Shown here: piece after piece, positions 15,834 through 24,846 of the stretch
Layout of the letters: the number at the start of each line of letters is the position of its first letter
Numbering within the stretch: position 1 is the stretch's first letter
Source of the DNA: UBA1724 sp963621575
Lineage (GTDB): Bacteria; Verrucomicrobiota; Lentisphaeria; Oligosphaerales; Oligosphaeraceae
Direction of reading: 5' to 3'
Assembly (NCBI GenBank): GCA_963621575.1
Contig: CAVFEH010000011.1
Location: forward strand, 1 to 64,000
DNA: 64,000 nucleotides
Notes under the pieces: model-generated
The model's database searches: none
What the model was told of the DNA's origin: nothing
Seen by the model: the letters and a program-made list of their open reading frames with translations, nothing else
Program-made: the position numbers and the translations under genes

Positions 15834-16681
15834 TGGCGTTTCTTGAGTTCCTGGGAGGCCTTCCGCAGCACCGCCTGCTCCCGGGGGGTCAGCTGGCCGA
15901 AGCCCTGCCGGGAGACCTTGTCCAGAATGCGGTCCAGCTCTGCCTGATCGTATGTGACGTCACCAAAATCCTGTTTCGGAGGCGCGGAGGGTCCGGCGGG
16001 GGAATTCCGGGAGGCTCGTCCGCCGGCGAAGGGATTTCCACTGCGGCCGCGGGAGTTCCTCCGCCCGCCGTGCACCAGGAGCCGGTGCATATAGATCAAT
16101 CCGCCCAGGGCGCCGCCCAGGTGGGCCATGTGCGCCACGCCATCCAGGGGTCCGCCCAGGGAGAGGACCTCAATGGCACAGTAGACCAGCGCCAGGACCC
16201 ACAGCCGCACAGGGAGGGGTGGGAAAAGCAGAAAGAACTGCATCTTGGGGAAGGCGATTGCCGCAGCCACCATGACGCCGAACTCCGCGCCGGAGGCGCC
16301 AACGCACCCTGCGTCCGTTCCGGAATTCGCCAGAAGGAAGAAGACGCCGCCCAGAATGCCGGAGAATAGATAGAGGGACAGGAAACGCATCTTGCCCAAC
16401 GCCATCTCCACCCACCGGCCGAAAAGCCACACGCCATACATGTTCAGGAGGATATGGGTGAAGTTGCCATGCAGAAACTGATACCCCACCAGGCGCCACA
16501 CCTGCAGCGGACGACTGGCGTCCAACGCAAAAATGCTCTCCAGGAAGCCATTCCCAAGGCACTGGAGGAGGAAGAAAAAGACATTCGCCAGAATGATCAA
16601 AGACACTCCGGAAAAGCCGCGGGGATTCCTGGGGTCCAGGGGATTGCCGTTATTGCGATAGTAGTCTCGGTCGCTGAACAT
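15830..16681 (-). CDS. Rhomboid family intramembrane serine protease
   Basis: Rhomboids cleave transmembrane substrates within the bilayer using a Ser-His dyad. The 283-residue protein has six hydrophobic segments. HILLN (His76, Asn80) forms the oxyanion region, the catalytic serine is in GASG (Ser130), and the catalytic histidine is in HMAHLGG (His187). So all key residues are present. The last 80 residues are a cytoplasmic tail rich in Arg, Gly and Pro, ending in a charged helix. I start at the ATG at 16681, because the upstream extension is low-complexity and lies over a terminator-like hairpin. It overlaps gmhA by 4 bases. Confidence 0.9.
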   Translation of the reverse strand: MFSDRDYYRNNGNPLDPRNPRGFSGVSLIILANVFFFLLQCLGNGFLESIFALDASRPLQVWRLVGYQFLHGNFTHILLNMYGVWLFGRWVEMALGKMRFLSLYLFSGILGGVFFLLANSGTDAGCVGASGAEFGVMVAAAIAFPKMQFFLLFPPLPVRLWVLALVYCAIEVLSLGGPLDGVAHMAHLGGALGGLIYMHRLLVHGGRRNSRGRSGNPFAGGRASRNSPAGPSAPPKQDFGDVTYDQAELDRILDKVSRQGFGQLTPREQAVLRKASQELKKRQ

Positions 16682-16767
16682 GAAGGCAGGTTCTCCGTGC
16701 CCCCGGCAAGGAATAAACTCCTGGCGGGGAATGGGGGATGAAGACAAAACAAAAACCGCCACGCACA

Positions 16768-16797
16768 AAAAAGGGCCCTTCACGGTCCCCACAGGCG
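16768..16797 (-). terminator. Terminator-like hairpin upstream of the rhomboid gene
   Basis: On the minus strand GGGGACC, a five-base loop and GGGCCC are followed by TTTTTT. The stem has one mismatch. It lies between fusA and the rhomboid gene. It could be a second fusA terminator or an attenuator in the rhomboid leader. Confidence 0.45.
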
Positions 16798-16934
16798 CAA
16801 CGGGGTAAATATAACAGGCGCATGCAGGCGCAGGCGCCCTGCCGTCCGGCTCTGCGACGCCACGCCATCCGCCGGGGCGCCCCCGGCACCTCCCTCCTTC
16901 TCCCTTGCGTCCCGTGCGTCTCCCCAGGGAAAAC

Positions 16935-16975
16935 AAAAATCCCCCGGACGCCCTGTTGGCAACCGGGGGATTTTG
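16935..16975 (-). terminator. Factor-independent terminator of fusA
   Basis: AAAATCCCCCGG and CCGGGGGATTTT form a perfect 12-base stem around a 17-base loop, directly after the fusA stop. The A-rich and T-rich flanks make it bidirectional. Confidence 0.9.
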
Positions 16976-16987
16976 GGTGTCAAAGGC

Positions 16988-19084
16988 CTAGCGGCCGCGG
17001 GCCTCGCGGGCCTTCTTGCGGGCGGCGAGGACCTCCTCGGCCACGCTGGCGGGCACGGGAGCGTCGTGAGAGAACTCCATGTTGAATCCCGCGCGTCCCT
17101 GGGTCATGTTGCGCAGAGTGCTGGTGTATCCGAAGAGGTTGGAGAGGGGCACCAGAGCATGGATCTGCTGGTTCTTTCCGACCATCTCCATGCCCTGGAC
17201 CTGCCCGCGGAGACCGCAGAGGTTGCCGGTGATGGAGCCGGAGTACTCGTCGGGAGTGGAGATCGTCAGCTTCATGATGGGCTCCAGCAGGACGGGGGAC
17301 GCCTTGGAGAACGCCGCCTTGAAGCCGGTCGACGCGCAGGTGCGGAAGGCCATGTCGGAGGAGTCCACGGTGTGGTAGGATCCGTCCACCAGGGTAATCT
17401 TGAAGTCCACGCAGGGGCATCCGGACATGGGGCCCGTCTCCATGGCGTCCTTGAAGCCCTTCTCGATGGCGGGGATGAAGTCCTTGGGGATGTCTCCGCC
17501 CTTGACCTCGTTGACGAACTCGTAGCCCTTTCCGGGCTCCTGCGGCTCGATGTCGAAGATGATATGGGCGAACTGTCCGTGGCCGCCGGTCTGCTTCTTG
17601 AGGCGCTCCTCGTGGGTGACCTTCTTGGAGATGGTCTCGCGATAGGCGACCTCGGGGGCGCCGGCGGCGACATCCACCTTGAACTCGCGGCGGAGTCGCT
17701 CCATGATGATGTCCAGATGGAGCTCGCCCATGCCGGAGATCACGGTGTCCTCGGTCTCGGGATCCACGCGGACGGTGAAGGTGGGGTCTTCCTCCGCCAG
17801 CTTGCCCAGGGCGATCATGAGCTTGTCACGGTCGGCGTGGGACTTGGGGGTCACGGCGATGGAGATCACGGGGGCGGGGAAGGTAATGCTCTCCAGGGTC
17901 ACCTGGGAATCCTCGTTGCAGAGGGTGTCGCCGGTGACGGTGTCGGAGAGCCCCACCAGCGCGCCGATCTCGCCGGCATAGAGGACATCAATGTTCTCGC
18001 GGTGGTTGGCGTGCATCCGGAAGATTCGTCCGATGCGCTGCTGGCGGCCCTTGGTGGTGTTGGTCACGTAGGTGCCGCAGGTCAGGGCGCCAGAGTAGAC
18101 GCGGACATAGACCAGCTTGCCCACCTCGCGGTCGCTGACGACCTTGAAAGCCAGGGCGGCGGTGTTCTGCTCGTCGTCGGCGCGGCGCTCCACCTCTTCG
18201 CCCTCCAGGGTGTGGGCCTTGCAGGAAGGCAGATCCAGGGGGCTGGGCAGGTAGCTGATGATGCTGTTGAGCAGACGGCGGATTCCCTTGTTGCGGAAGG
18301 CGGTTCCGCAGAGAACGGGGAAGACCTCCTGGCGGTGGGTGCCCAGGCGGATGGCGTCCACGATCTCCTCTTCGGTGGGATCCTCGCCGCCAAGATACTT
18401 GTCCATCAGGGTGTCATCCAGCTCGGCGGCGGCCTCAATCAGGTTCTTGCGCCACTTCTCGGCGTACTCCTTCAGGTCCTCATCAATGGGGCCGTCCACA
18501 GGGACGGTGCCGGTCTTCTCCTCCTTGTAGGTCACCTGGCACATCTTCACCAAGTCGATGATGCCACGGAAATCCGGCCCCTCGCCAATGGGGATGCAAA
18601 CAGGCACCGCGTTGGCGCCCAGGACCTCGCGGATCTGCTCCACCACGGAGAAGAAGTTGGCGCCGGTACGGTCCATCTTGTTCACGAAGCAGATGCGGGG
18701 GACATTGTACTTGGTGGCCTGGTGCCACACCGTCTCGGACTGGGGCTCCACACCGCCCACGGCGCAGAAGAGGCCAATGGCGCCGTCCAAAATACGCAGG
18801 GAACGCTCGACCTCCACCGTGAAGTCCACGTGTCCGGGAGTGTCGATGATGTTGATCATGTGGTCGTTCCAGATACACGTGGTGGCCGCGCTCATGATCG
18901 TAATGCCACGCTCCTTCTCCTCTTCCATGAAGTCCATGGTGGCGGAGCCATCGTGGGTCTCACCCAGTTTGTGGGTGCGGCCAGTGTAATACAAAATACG
19001 CTCGGTACAAGTGGTCTTGCCGGCATCAATATGAGCCATGATGCCAATGTTCCGAACGTGGTCTAGAGGATAGCTGCGAGACAT
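16988..19084 (-). CDS. fusA: Translation elongation factor G
   Basis: EF-G is the GTPase that drives ribosomal translocation. The 698-residue protein is full length. The G1 motif AHIDAGKT is at residues 17-24. RGITI, DTPGHVDF and NKMDRTGANF are intact, and so are the domain III-V segments (GMGELHLDI, GGHGQFA, TGNLCGLRGQVQGME). The gene stands alone here, without rpsL, rpsG or tuf next to it, and has its own strong terminator. No clear Shine-Dalgarno is visible before the ATG, which is unusual for such a highly expressed gene. Confidence 0.97.
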   Translation of the reverse strand: MSRSYPLDHVRNIGIMAHIDAGKTTCTERILYYTGRTHKLGETHDGSATMDFMEEEKERGITIMSAATTCIWNDHMINIIDTPGHVDFTVEVERSLRILDGAIGLFCAVGGVEPQSETVWHQATKYNVPRICFVNKMDRTGANFFSVVEQIREVLGANAVPVCIPIGEGPDFRGIIDLVKMCQVTYKEEKTGTVPVDGPIDEDLKEYAEKWRKNLIEAAAELDDTLMDKYLGGEDPTEEEIVDAIRLGTHRQEVFPVLCGTAFRNKGIRRLLNSIISYLPSPLDLPSCKAHTLEGEEVERRADDEQNTAALAFKVVSDREVGKLVYVRVYSGALTCGTYVTNTTKGRQQRIGRIFRMHANHRENIDVLYAGEIGALVGLSDTVTGDTLCNEDSQVTLESITFPAPVISIAVTPKSHADRDKLMIALGKLAEEDPTFTVRVDPETEDTVISGMGELHLDIIMERLRREFKVDVAAGAPEVAYRETISKKVTHEERLKKQTGGHGQFAHIIFDIEPQEPGKGYEFVNEVKGGDIPKDFIPAIEKGFKDAMETGPMSGCPCVDFKITLVDGSYHTVDSSDMAFRTCASTGFKAAFSKASPVLLEPIMKLTISTPDEYSGSITGNLCGLRGQVQGMEMVGKNQQIHALVPLSNLFGYTSTLRNMTQGRAGFNMEFSHDAPVPASVAEEVLAARKKAREARGR

Positions 19085-19143
19085 AGACGAAAAAGGTGAA
19101 GTTGAAAATCTGACAAAACAGGACAGGATACGGAAATTCGTTT

Positions 19144-19149
19144 AATATA
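19144..19149 (-). promoter_or_regulatory. Possible -10 box of fusA in an AT-rich leader
   Basis: The 250 bases between fusA and mrdA are AT-rich near fusA. On the minus strand a TATATT box lies about 60 bases before the ATG, without a good -35 at 16-18 bases. A perfect TTGACA (about 19199-19204) lies further upstream but has no correctly spaced -10. Confidence 0.35.
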
Positions 19150-19336
19150 CACCAACTTTAAGACAACACCCACCCACAGTTGCCTATTTTTCGCCAAATT
19201 GTCAAAAGTTGTCATCTTTACAAAAAAAAGAGGGGCGAAAGGGAAGAAGGCCCCTTTTCCAGGGGGTTCGGGAGCCCCCCAGCGCCGGAATTTCCGTGTT
19301 CCCACCGAATAATTGCCCCCCCCGACCTGCCAAATC

Positions 19337-21190
19337 CTAATCCTGTGGCGTGGCCTGCAGCCATTTTTCCAGGAAGCGCGCGGCGACGGGGACGGCGGTT
19401 TTCCCGCCGGAGTCACCGTGTTCCACGAGGCAAGCCAAGGCATACTTTGGCTGGTCTGCGGGAAAAAATGCGATGCACCAGGCGTTCTTGTGGCGGTTTT
19501 CTCCGCTCCCTACTTCGGCGGTGCCAGTCTTTGCCGCAACGGGGAGATTCGGGAGCCGGAGCCGATTTGCACCGCCCTCGTGGTCCTCCACGGCCTGAAC
19601 CATCGCTTCCTGCACCAGCTGGAGGTTCTCCGGTTCCAGAAGCAGCCGTTTCCGGACTTGTGGCGCGGTATTCCGAAGGACCTTTCCGTCCTGGGTCTGG
19701 ACCCGCTGAACCAGATACGGCCGATAGAGCTTTCCGCCGTTGGCGAGGGCTGCGGCATAGAGGGCAGCCTGAAGGGGCGTGACCGTGATGGCGCCCTGTC
19801 CAATGGAGGCGTAGGCGGTATCGATGGCCAGCCAATTCCGTTTCCAGAGCTTCTGGGCCAGGGGCCGTTCCGGGGAGATTCCGGCGGCGTCCCGCAACTC
19901 CAGTCCCGTGCGCTCGCCAAACCCCGCCTCATGGTAGTATCCGCCCAGGACATCGATGCCCATCTCCACCCCCAAATGAAGAAAGAAGGGATTGCAGGAA
20001 ACCATGATGGCGCGGGAGAGATCCAGGGGGCCGTGGCCATAGCGTCGTGCGCAGCGAATGACGGTCTTCCCCATGGTGAAGCGTCCGTCGCAGAAGGACT
20101 CCTCGTGGGCGGTCCCGGGGATTTCCTCCAGTGCGGCCAGGGCGACCAGGGGCTTCACGATGGAGCCAGGGGTATAGGTCCCCTGGGTGGCCCGGTTGAA
20201 CATGGGACGGGCCTCGTTGTCGTTGAGCATCCGGGAGAGAGCCGCGGAGTCCAGTGCGTCCAAGGAGAAGGTGGGGGCGGAAGCCATGGCCACCACGGCG
20301 CCTGTCTCCACATCCACGGCCACCAGGGCGCCGGCGTGCCCCGCCAGCGCCTCCTCGGCGGCGGACTGCGCGTGAATGTCGATCGTGAGCACCAGATCCT
20401 GGCCGTCCTCCGCGTCCTGTCCTTCATCCAGGGTCCTCCGGGCATATCCCACGGGGTCCACCAAGAGGAGCTTCACGCCGGGACGGCCCGCCAATTCCTG
20501 GTCGAAGGCCTGCTCCAAGCCGCTGCGTCCCCGCAGTTCCGGCGTGGTATAAAGGCGCGGGAGGTCCTCCAGCACATCGTCGCCGGCGGGTTGCATGCGC
20601 CCGGTGTATCCCAGCACCTGGCTGAGGACCCCCGGGAAGGGATAGCATCGCCGGGCCACGGGCATGACCTCCACACCCTGTGGCATGGGCAGATACTCGC
20701 TGAAGGCCACCACCTCCGCCGGCGTCAAATCCTCGAAGACCGCAAGCGGCAGGACAGGACGGCGGGTGAGCTGCCGCCGGACGGTCTCCCGGTCCAGATG
20801 CGAAGGCCGTCCCAGGTAGCCGGCCAGCGCCCGTTCCGTGGCGAGGACGTAATCCAGAGTGCGGGCCTGCCGTCCGGGCTGCCGCATTTCGGAGACATAG
20901 AAGACCAAGTCATAGCTATCCTGATTCTCCACCAGGGTCTTGCCGGTGGCATCGAAGATGCGGCCACGAACGCTGTTGACGCGGACAGGCCGCAGGGCCT
21001 GCCGCCGGGCGCGCCGCTGATGTTCGGAGCCAGAAAGAATCTGCACCTGCCAGAGCCGGAAAAGCACCAACAGCAGAAGCAGCAGGATCACGCCGCCGCA
21101 GAAAAGCGCCCTCCCCCGCATGACCTCCTGCGGCACCGGACCCGCCATCCCCGGCGCACCATTGCCCCGATTGCGACGCTCCTCCGACAT
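19337..21190 (-). CDS. mrdA: Penicillin-binding protein 2 (peptidoglycan transpeptidase)
   Basis: PBP2 cross-links peptidoglycan during cell elongation. The 617-residue class B PBP has a membrane anchor (about residues 27-48), a dimerisation domain with VRGRIFDATG, and the transpeptidase domain. The three active-site motifs are SIVK (Ser343, Lys346), SCN (398-400) and KTG (554-556). It is the last gene of the operon and follows an MreD-like gene by 28 bases, the same order as in the mre-mrd groups of many bacteria. The organism therefore makes peptidoglycan, which some relatives were once thought to lack. Confidence 0.95.
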   Translation of the reverse strand: MSEERRNRGNGAPGMAGPVPQEVMRGRALFCGGVILLLLLLVLFRLWQVQILSGSEHQRRARRQALRPVRVNSVRGRIFDATGKTLVENQDSYDLVFYVSEMRQPGRQARTLDYVLATERALAGYLGRPSHLDRETVRRQLTRRPVLPLAVFEDLTPAEVVAFSEYLPMPQGVEVMPVARRCYPFPGVLSQVLGYTGRMQPAGDDVLEDLPRLYTTPELRGRSGLEQAFDQELAGRPGVKLLLVDPVGYARRTLDEGQDAEDGQDLVLTIDIHAQSAAEEALAGHAGALVAVDVETGAVVAMASAPTFSLDALDSAALSRMLNDNEARPMFNRATQGTYTPGSIVKPLVALAALEEIPGTAHEESFCDGRFTMGKTVIRCARRYGHGPLDLSRAIMVSCNPFFLHLGVEMGIDVLGGYYHEAGFGERTGLELRDAAGISPERPLAQKLWKRNWLAIDTAYASIGQGAITVTPLQAALYAAALANGGKLYRPYLVQRVQTQDGKVLRNTAPQVRKRLLLEPENLQLVQEAMVQAVEDHEGGANRLRLPNLPVAAKTGTAEVGSGENRHKNAWCIAFFPADQPKYALACLVEHGDSGGKTAVPVAARFLEKWLQATPQD

Positions 21191-21218
21191 CCCGTGCGAC
21201 AGCTCCGGCAGGGGAGGA

Positions 21219-21719
21219 CTACTCCCCCCGGGCGTCCTCCTCCTCCAGGGCGCTGGAGATCCGCCGGGCCAGCAGACAGTTTTGCAACCAGGAAAGCGCC
21301 ATCAGATATACGACGGAAAAGACAAGGAGGCACCAGCCACCCCGTCCCAGGAAGTCCCAGCGGCCGCCCTGGCCTGTCAGAATGAAGATGCCTTCGGCCG
21401 CGCGCACGATGAGGGTGCCCACGACCACGGCGCCGGCGATGGTGCACCAGGAGTCGGTGTCACCCCACTTGCGCCAATAATGCGCCAGAATCAAAAGCAG
21501 GATGGTAGCTATGCACTGTCCTGGAATCTGCCGCAGCCAGAGGGCGTCCAGGATGGCGGCGGCGGGCAGTGCCAGGAAGGCGGTGCGGAGGGCGCCGCCC
21601 CGCATGGCGAAGGAGAAGGCGCACAACGGCACGGCGGGCAGCCCAAGGCCGATGTTTCCCGCCAGGACGCTGATCCCCAGGGACAGGAAGAGACAGAGGA
21701 TGGTGAGAAGCCAGAACAT
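21219..21719 (-). CDS. MreD-like rod-shape determining membrane protein
   Basis: The 166-residue protein is almost all hydrophobic, with four or five predicted membrane segments and a short acidic C-terminal tail (ALEEEDARGE). The sequence alone is not diagnostic. The call rests on size, topology and the position directly upstream of PBP2, where mreD usually lies. No mreB or mreC is nearby. It starts 8 bases after the PHP phosphatase stop. Confidence 0.6.
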   Translation of the reverse strand: MFWLLTILCLFLSLGISVLAGNIGLGLPAVPLCAFSFAMRGGALRTAFLALPAAAILDALWLRQIPGQCIATILLLILAHYWRKWGDTDSWCTIAGAVVVGTLIVRAAEGIFILTGQGGRWDFLGRGGWCLLVFSVVYLMALSWLQNCLLARRISSALEEEDARGE

Positions 21720-21727
21720 TCGGGAAT

Positions 21728-22540
21728 TCAGAGGGGATGCCAGTGGATGCGACGCTGTTCAAACCGGGGAATCCGGCTCACACCCAAAGTCTTCAGCATG
21801 GGATAGAGCTCCCCGAAGTGCCGGACGACCTGGGATTCCGCATGGGCGTCGGCAGTCACCAGAATGCCCACCCCGCGCGCAACGGCCTCCTTCAACAAGG
21901 ACTCCTCGGGATAGAAGGCGCCGCAGAATTTATCCAGTCCGGCTGCATTGACCTCTATGCAGACGCCGCGGCGGGCGCAATGTTCCAGTACCTGGGACAG
22001 GAGCTCCCTGGCGTGCGCCGTGGGGGCCACGCCGTAGATCTTCGCCAGATCCAAGTGCGCCAACCACTGGCAGGGGAGGTCCCGGGCACACCCCAAGACC
22101 CGCCGGGCGTACTCCTCCCAGACTGCGCCCTGCTCCCCGGGAGAGAGTCGCCGCCAGTAGCCGGCGGAAGCGTCGACGGGGAAGTCGGCGGCGAAATGCA
22201 CGGCGCCGATGACGTAGTCCAGGGGCAGACGGGCGAGTCGTGCGGCCACGGCCTCCCAGGTCTCCGGAAAGTAGTCCACCTCCATGCCAATGCGAACCTG
22301 AAATGCGGGTGTGGAGAGTTCCTCCTTCACACGGAGGGCCTCTGCCGCGTAGTCGTCCAGGAGGGTCAGCGCCATGGACCACCCGCGGGCGTCCAGAAAG
22401 AATCCCCGGGGGGCCGCCACCAGGTGGTCGCTGATGCCGAATTCGCGGGCTCCTGCTGCGCGTGCGGCCAGTGCCATCTGCCGGATGGAGGCGGTGCCGT
22501 CGCTCCAGACGCTGTGATTGTGGTAAGTCGTAAGGAACAT
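21728..22540 (-). CDS. Histidinol-phosphatase-type PHP-domain phosphoesterase
   Basis: The 270-residue protein begins TTYHNHSVWSDG, whose HxH and following D match the metal-binding start of PHP domains. FGISDHL, GMEVDYFPE, GAVHF and HLDLAKIYG, and DAHAESQV supply the other metal ligands. The fold and length match the HisK/HisJ class that dephosphorylates histidinol phosphate. No other his gene is near, so a different phosphomonoester is possible. It sits 4 bases after exbD and 8 bases before the mreD-like gene. Confidence 0.8.
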   Translation of the reverse strand: MFLTTYHNHSVWSDGTASIRQMALAARAAGAREFGISDHLVAAPRGFFLDARGWSMALTLLDDYAAEALRVKEELSTPAFQVRIGMEVDYFPETWEAVAARLARLPLDYVIGAVHFAADFPVDASAGYWRRLSPGEQGAVWEEYARRVLGCARDLPCQWLAHLDLAKIYGVAPTAHARELLSQVLEHCARRGVCIEVNAAGLDKFCGAFYPEESLLKEAVARGVGILVTADAHAESQVVRHFGELYPMLKTLGVSRIPRFEQRRIHWHPL

Positions 22541-22544
22541 GGCC

Positions 22545-22982
22545 TCAGAATCCGGAGGCGTTCTCCCGTTGTGCGCCCAGGGAGAGCGTGTGTGCGCCGG
22601 CCAATCGGCATTCCTCCAGGAGTCGGACGGCATCGCCGGTCGGAGCGTCCCGGTGTGCCAGGACGGTAACGGGCCGGTCGGGGGTTTCCTGGAGCAGGGA
22701 CTCAACCCAGGGGCGTACTTCCGCCAGGGAGAGGATGCGGTCTTGCCAGAGGATCTCGCCCTCGGGCGTCAGAGTCAAAAAAATGGCTGGCTCCTCGGCG
22801 ACGGAGGCGGAGGCGGCCTCGGGGAGGGAGACCTCCACTCTGCCAGTGCGGGTGAAGACGCTGGTGACCATGAAGAAGATCAGCAGCAGGAAGACCATGT
22901 CCACCAGCGGGGAAATGTTGATCCGCGCCGACTCCTCGTCGTCCTCGCGTTCCAGACGGAAGATGGCTCCGCCACGATTCAT
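22545..22982 (-). CDS. exbD: ExbD/TolR family biopolymer transport protein
   Basis: ExbD/TolR proteins work with ExbB/TolQ in a proton-driven motor that energises outer-membrane processes. The 145-residue protein has an N-terminal cytoplasmic stretch, then ISPLVDMVFLLLIFFMVTS (about residues 23-41). That stretch carries the conserved Asp in the membrane segment which forms the proton path, and a periplasmic domain follows. It overlaps the exbB stop by 4 bases. Confidence 0.9.
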   Translation of the reverse strand: MNRGGAIFRLEREDDEESARINISPLVDMVFLLLIFFMVTSVFTRTGRVEVSLPEAASASVAEEPAIFLTLTPEGEILWQDRILSLAEVRPWVESLLQETPDRPVTVLAHRDAPTGDAVRLLEECRLAGAHTLSLGAQRENASGF

Positions 22983-24193
22983 GGACGGCCCTCCCGGGGA
23001 GTGGCGCAGGCCTCTTCAAGGTGAGCGGCCAGGCGGCGGTTGCGGCGGACACACCAGGCATGGAAGAGCAGCGCGGGAATGGCCAGGAGAAGTCCCGCTT
23101 CGGTGGTGATGAGGGCCTCGGAGATGCCGCCTGCCAGCAACCGCGCGTCACCGGTGCCCACACGGGTAATGACCTCGAAGGTGTGGATCATTCCGGTCAC
23201 AGTCCCCAGAAGCCCCAGCAGGGGCGCCACGGAGGCGGTGACCGCCAGCAGGGTGAGCCCCCGCCGGGAGCCCTCCAGGGCCCGGCGCGCAGAGTGGAGA
23301 CGCTCCCCGGAACCAGGCGCACCGCTGGCACACACGCCTCGAAGGACTCTCTCCTGGGAATTCCGGAGGTAATACCAGCAACGCTCGCAGACCAGTCCCA
23401 GGCAGAGCCATGCCAGGATGCCCAGGGGGATCATGACCACGCCGCCCTGCCGGAAATGTCCCCAGAGCGTCTGACGGGCGGGGGGGCGCCACTGGAAGCC
23501 CGCCAGCCCCTCAAAGGAGACAGGCAGGGGAGCAAGCCCGTCCGAAGAGGGCGTCAGCCGTGCGCGGATCTTCGCCGCGTCTTCGCCCTCCAGGGGCAGC
23601 ACGGCGGGAAGGGACGCGCCATTTTCCTGGAAAGCGGGTCCTGCGATGTCGTCGTTGGCAAAATAGAGGAAGGCCCCCAGACGCAACAGCCGTCCCCGGG
23701 CCTCCACGCCCTCCGGCGTCAAGGCCACGCCCTCCACAGACCGTCCGCTCCGGAGAACGCGCACCTGCGCGGATTGCTTGTCGAGGAGCGCCTCCCCGGA
23801 GAGCCCCTCGGAGAATCCCCACTCCTGAGCCCGCTGATCCAGAAGCCGCCGCGCCTCCCCGACGTCCTGGCGAACCCGGGAAAGCCCCCCGGAGAGTTCC
23901 TGCACACGGGTCTCCAGGAGGGCATGGTTCTTCCGCGCCTCAGAGAGGGCGGCCTCCAGGGAAGCGATCTCCAATTGAAGAAGTCCACAGGCCTCTTCGG
24001 AGGCGCGCGAGGATTCCAGGCGACGGGACTCCTGGTCCACCAAACGCTGTCGGAGCTCCTCCACGCTTTGACGCAAACCATTGTCCTCCACCTGGGAGAC
24101 AACAGGAGGGACAGGCTGCGTTTCCGCAACGAAAACCGGAGCAAAAAGAAACGCCAGGACACAGAAAAACGCCTGCAGGAGAGTCTTCTTCAC
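22979..24193 (-). CDS. ExbB/TolQ-type proton channel protein with an N-terminal periplasmic coiled-coil domain
   Basis: The 404-residue protein starts at a GTG preceded by GGGAGGTG. It has a signal peptide (about 1-23), then a coiled coil (about 40-130) and a small domain with GRLLRLGAFLYFAND. The MotA/TolQ/ExbB membrane unit follows, in about the last 150 residues, including TASVAPLLGLLGTVTGMIHTF and ISEALITTEAGLLLAIPALL. This long form, with periplasmic coiled coil and GxxxRLG domain, is known next to DUF3450 genes in TonB-linked operons. It overlaps both neighbours by 4 bases. No TonB gene is in the window. Confidence 0.85.
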   Translation of the reverse strand: MKKTLLQAFFCVLAFLFAPVFVAETQPVPPVVSQVEDNGLRQSVEELRQRLVDQESRRLESSRASEEACGLLQLEIASLEAALSEARKNHALLETRVQELSGGLSRVRQDVGEARRLLDQRAQEWGFSEGLSGEALLDKQSAQVRVLRSGRSVEGVALTPEGVEARGRLLRLGAFLYFANDDIAGPAFQENGASLPAVLPLEGEDAAKIRARLTPSSDGLAPLPVSFEGLAGFQWRPPARQTLWGHFRQGGVVMIPLGILAWLCLGLVCERCWYYLRNSQERVLRGVCASGAPGSGERLHSARRALEGSRRGLTLLAVTASVAPLLGLLGTVTGMIHTFEVITRVGTGDARLLAGGISEALITTEAGLLLAIPALLFHAWCVRRNRRLAAHLEEACATPREGRP

Positions 24194-24846
24194 AATGGCA
24201 CCTCCCGGACGCCGCGATCCTCTGGATTCCGGCTTCCCTCTGCCTGGCGGAAGAGGCATTCCAGGGGCTCCGCCAAGGTGGAGTCCCAGCAGTCCTCCCA
24301 GGTCCCGGAATCCTCCTTCCAGACCCCCACCCCGGACAGCCCCGCCGTGGCGTTCAGAATCCAACGGCGGCTCTCGCCCAGAATCAAAATGCGGAACTCC
24401 CGGCGGACGCCATCCGGCCCCTCCAGAAATTGCCGCTCCATCCGCCAGGAGCGTGCCCGACGCCATTGCGCACCCAGGGCATTCAGCTCATCACGCAGCG
24501 CAGAAAGCCCCTTCGGCGCCAGAGCAGAGAGCTCGGAGGCCGCCACCGCGGACTCCTTTTCCAGGGAAGAGACTCTCTCCTCCAGAGCTGCATTCCCCGT
24601 CTGGAGACCCGCGAGTTCCCCGGAGAGCGCCTCTTTCCGCTGACGGAGCTGTTCCTCCACACGGGTGGCCTCCTGGGACTCCATGGCACTCTGCCACTGC
24701 AGCGCGGAGAGCTGACCGCCCAGGGATTCGTATTCCATCAAAAGGCGCTGATACTCCGTCAGGGGCATGGCCTCGCCGCAAAGCAATGGAACCACGCCTG
24801 CAACCAGGGCGAAGAGCACAAAAAAGATTGCCTGCCGCAAAATCAT
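24190..24846 (-). CDS. DUF3450-like periplasmic coiled-coil protein
   Basis: The 218-residue protein has a signal peptide (about 1-24), a coiled coil at about 28-115, and a C-terminal part. There, REFRILILGESRRWILNATA and GVGVWKEDSGTWEDC resemble the end of DUF3450 proteins. In other Gram-negatives these are encoded beside a long ExbB, an ExbD and TonB. Function is not established; a periplasmic partner of the Exb motor is likely. A good Shine-Dalgarno (AAGGAGA) precedes ATG 24846. It overlaps the reductase gene upstream and exbB downstream by 4 bases each. Confidence 0.65.
   Translation of the reverse strand: MILRQAIFFVLFALVAGVVPLLCGEAMPLTEYQRLLMEYESLGGQLSALQWQSAMESQEATRVEEQLRQRKEALSGELAGLQTGNAALEERVSSLEKESAVAASELSALAPKGLSALRDELNALGAQWRRARSWRMERQFLEGPDGVRREFRILILGESRRWILNATAGLSGVGVWKEDSGTWEDCWDSTLAEPLECLFRQAEGSRNPEDRGVREVPL

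Noticed and set aside
16682..16936. An upstream extension of the rhomboid protein
   Set aside because: The extra residues are low-complexity, unlike the family, and overlie a hairpin that looks like a terminator.
16973..19066. A 697-codon plus-strand frame opposite fusA
   Set aside because: It is the antisense shadow of a canonical EF-G, without recognisable domains.
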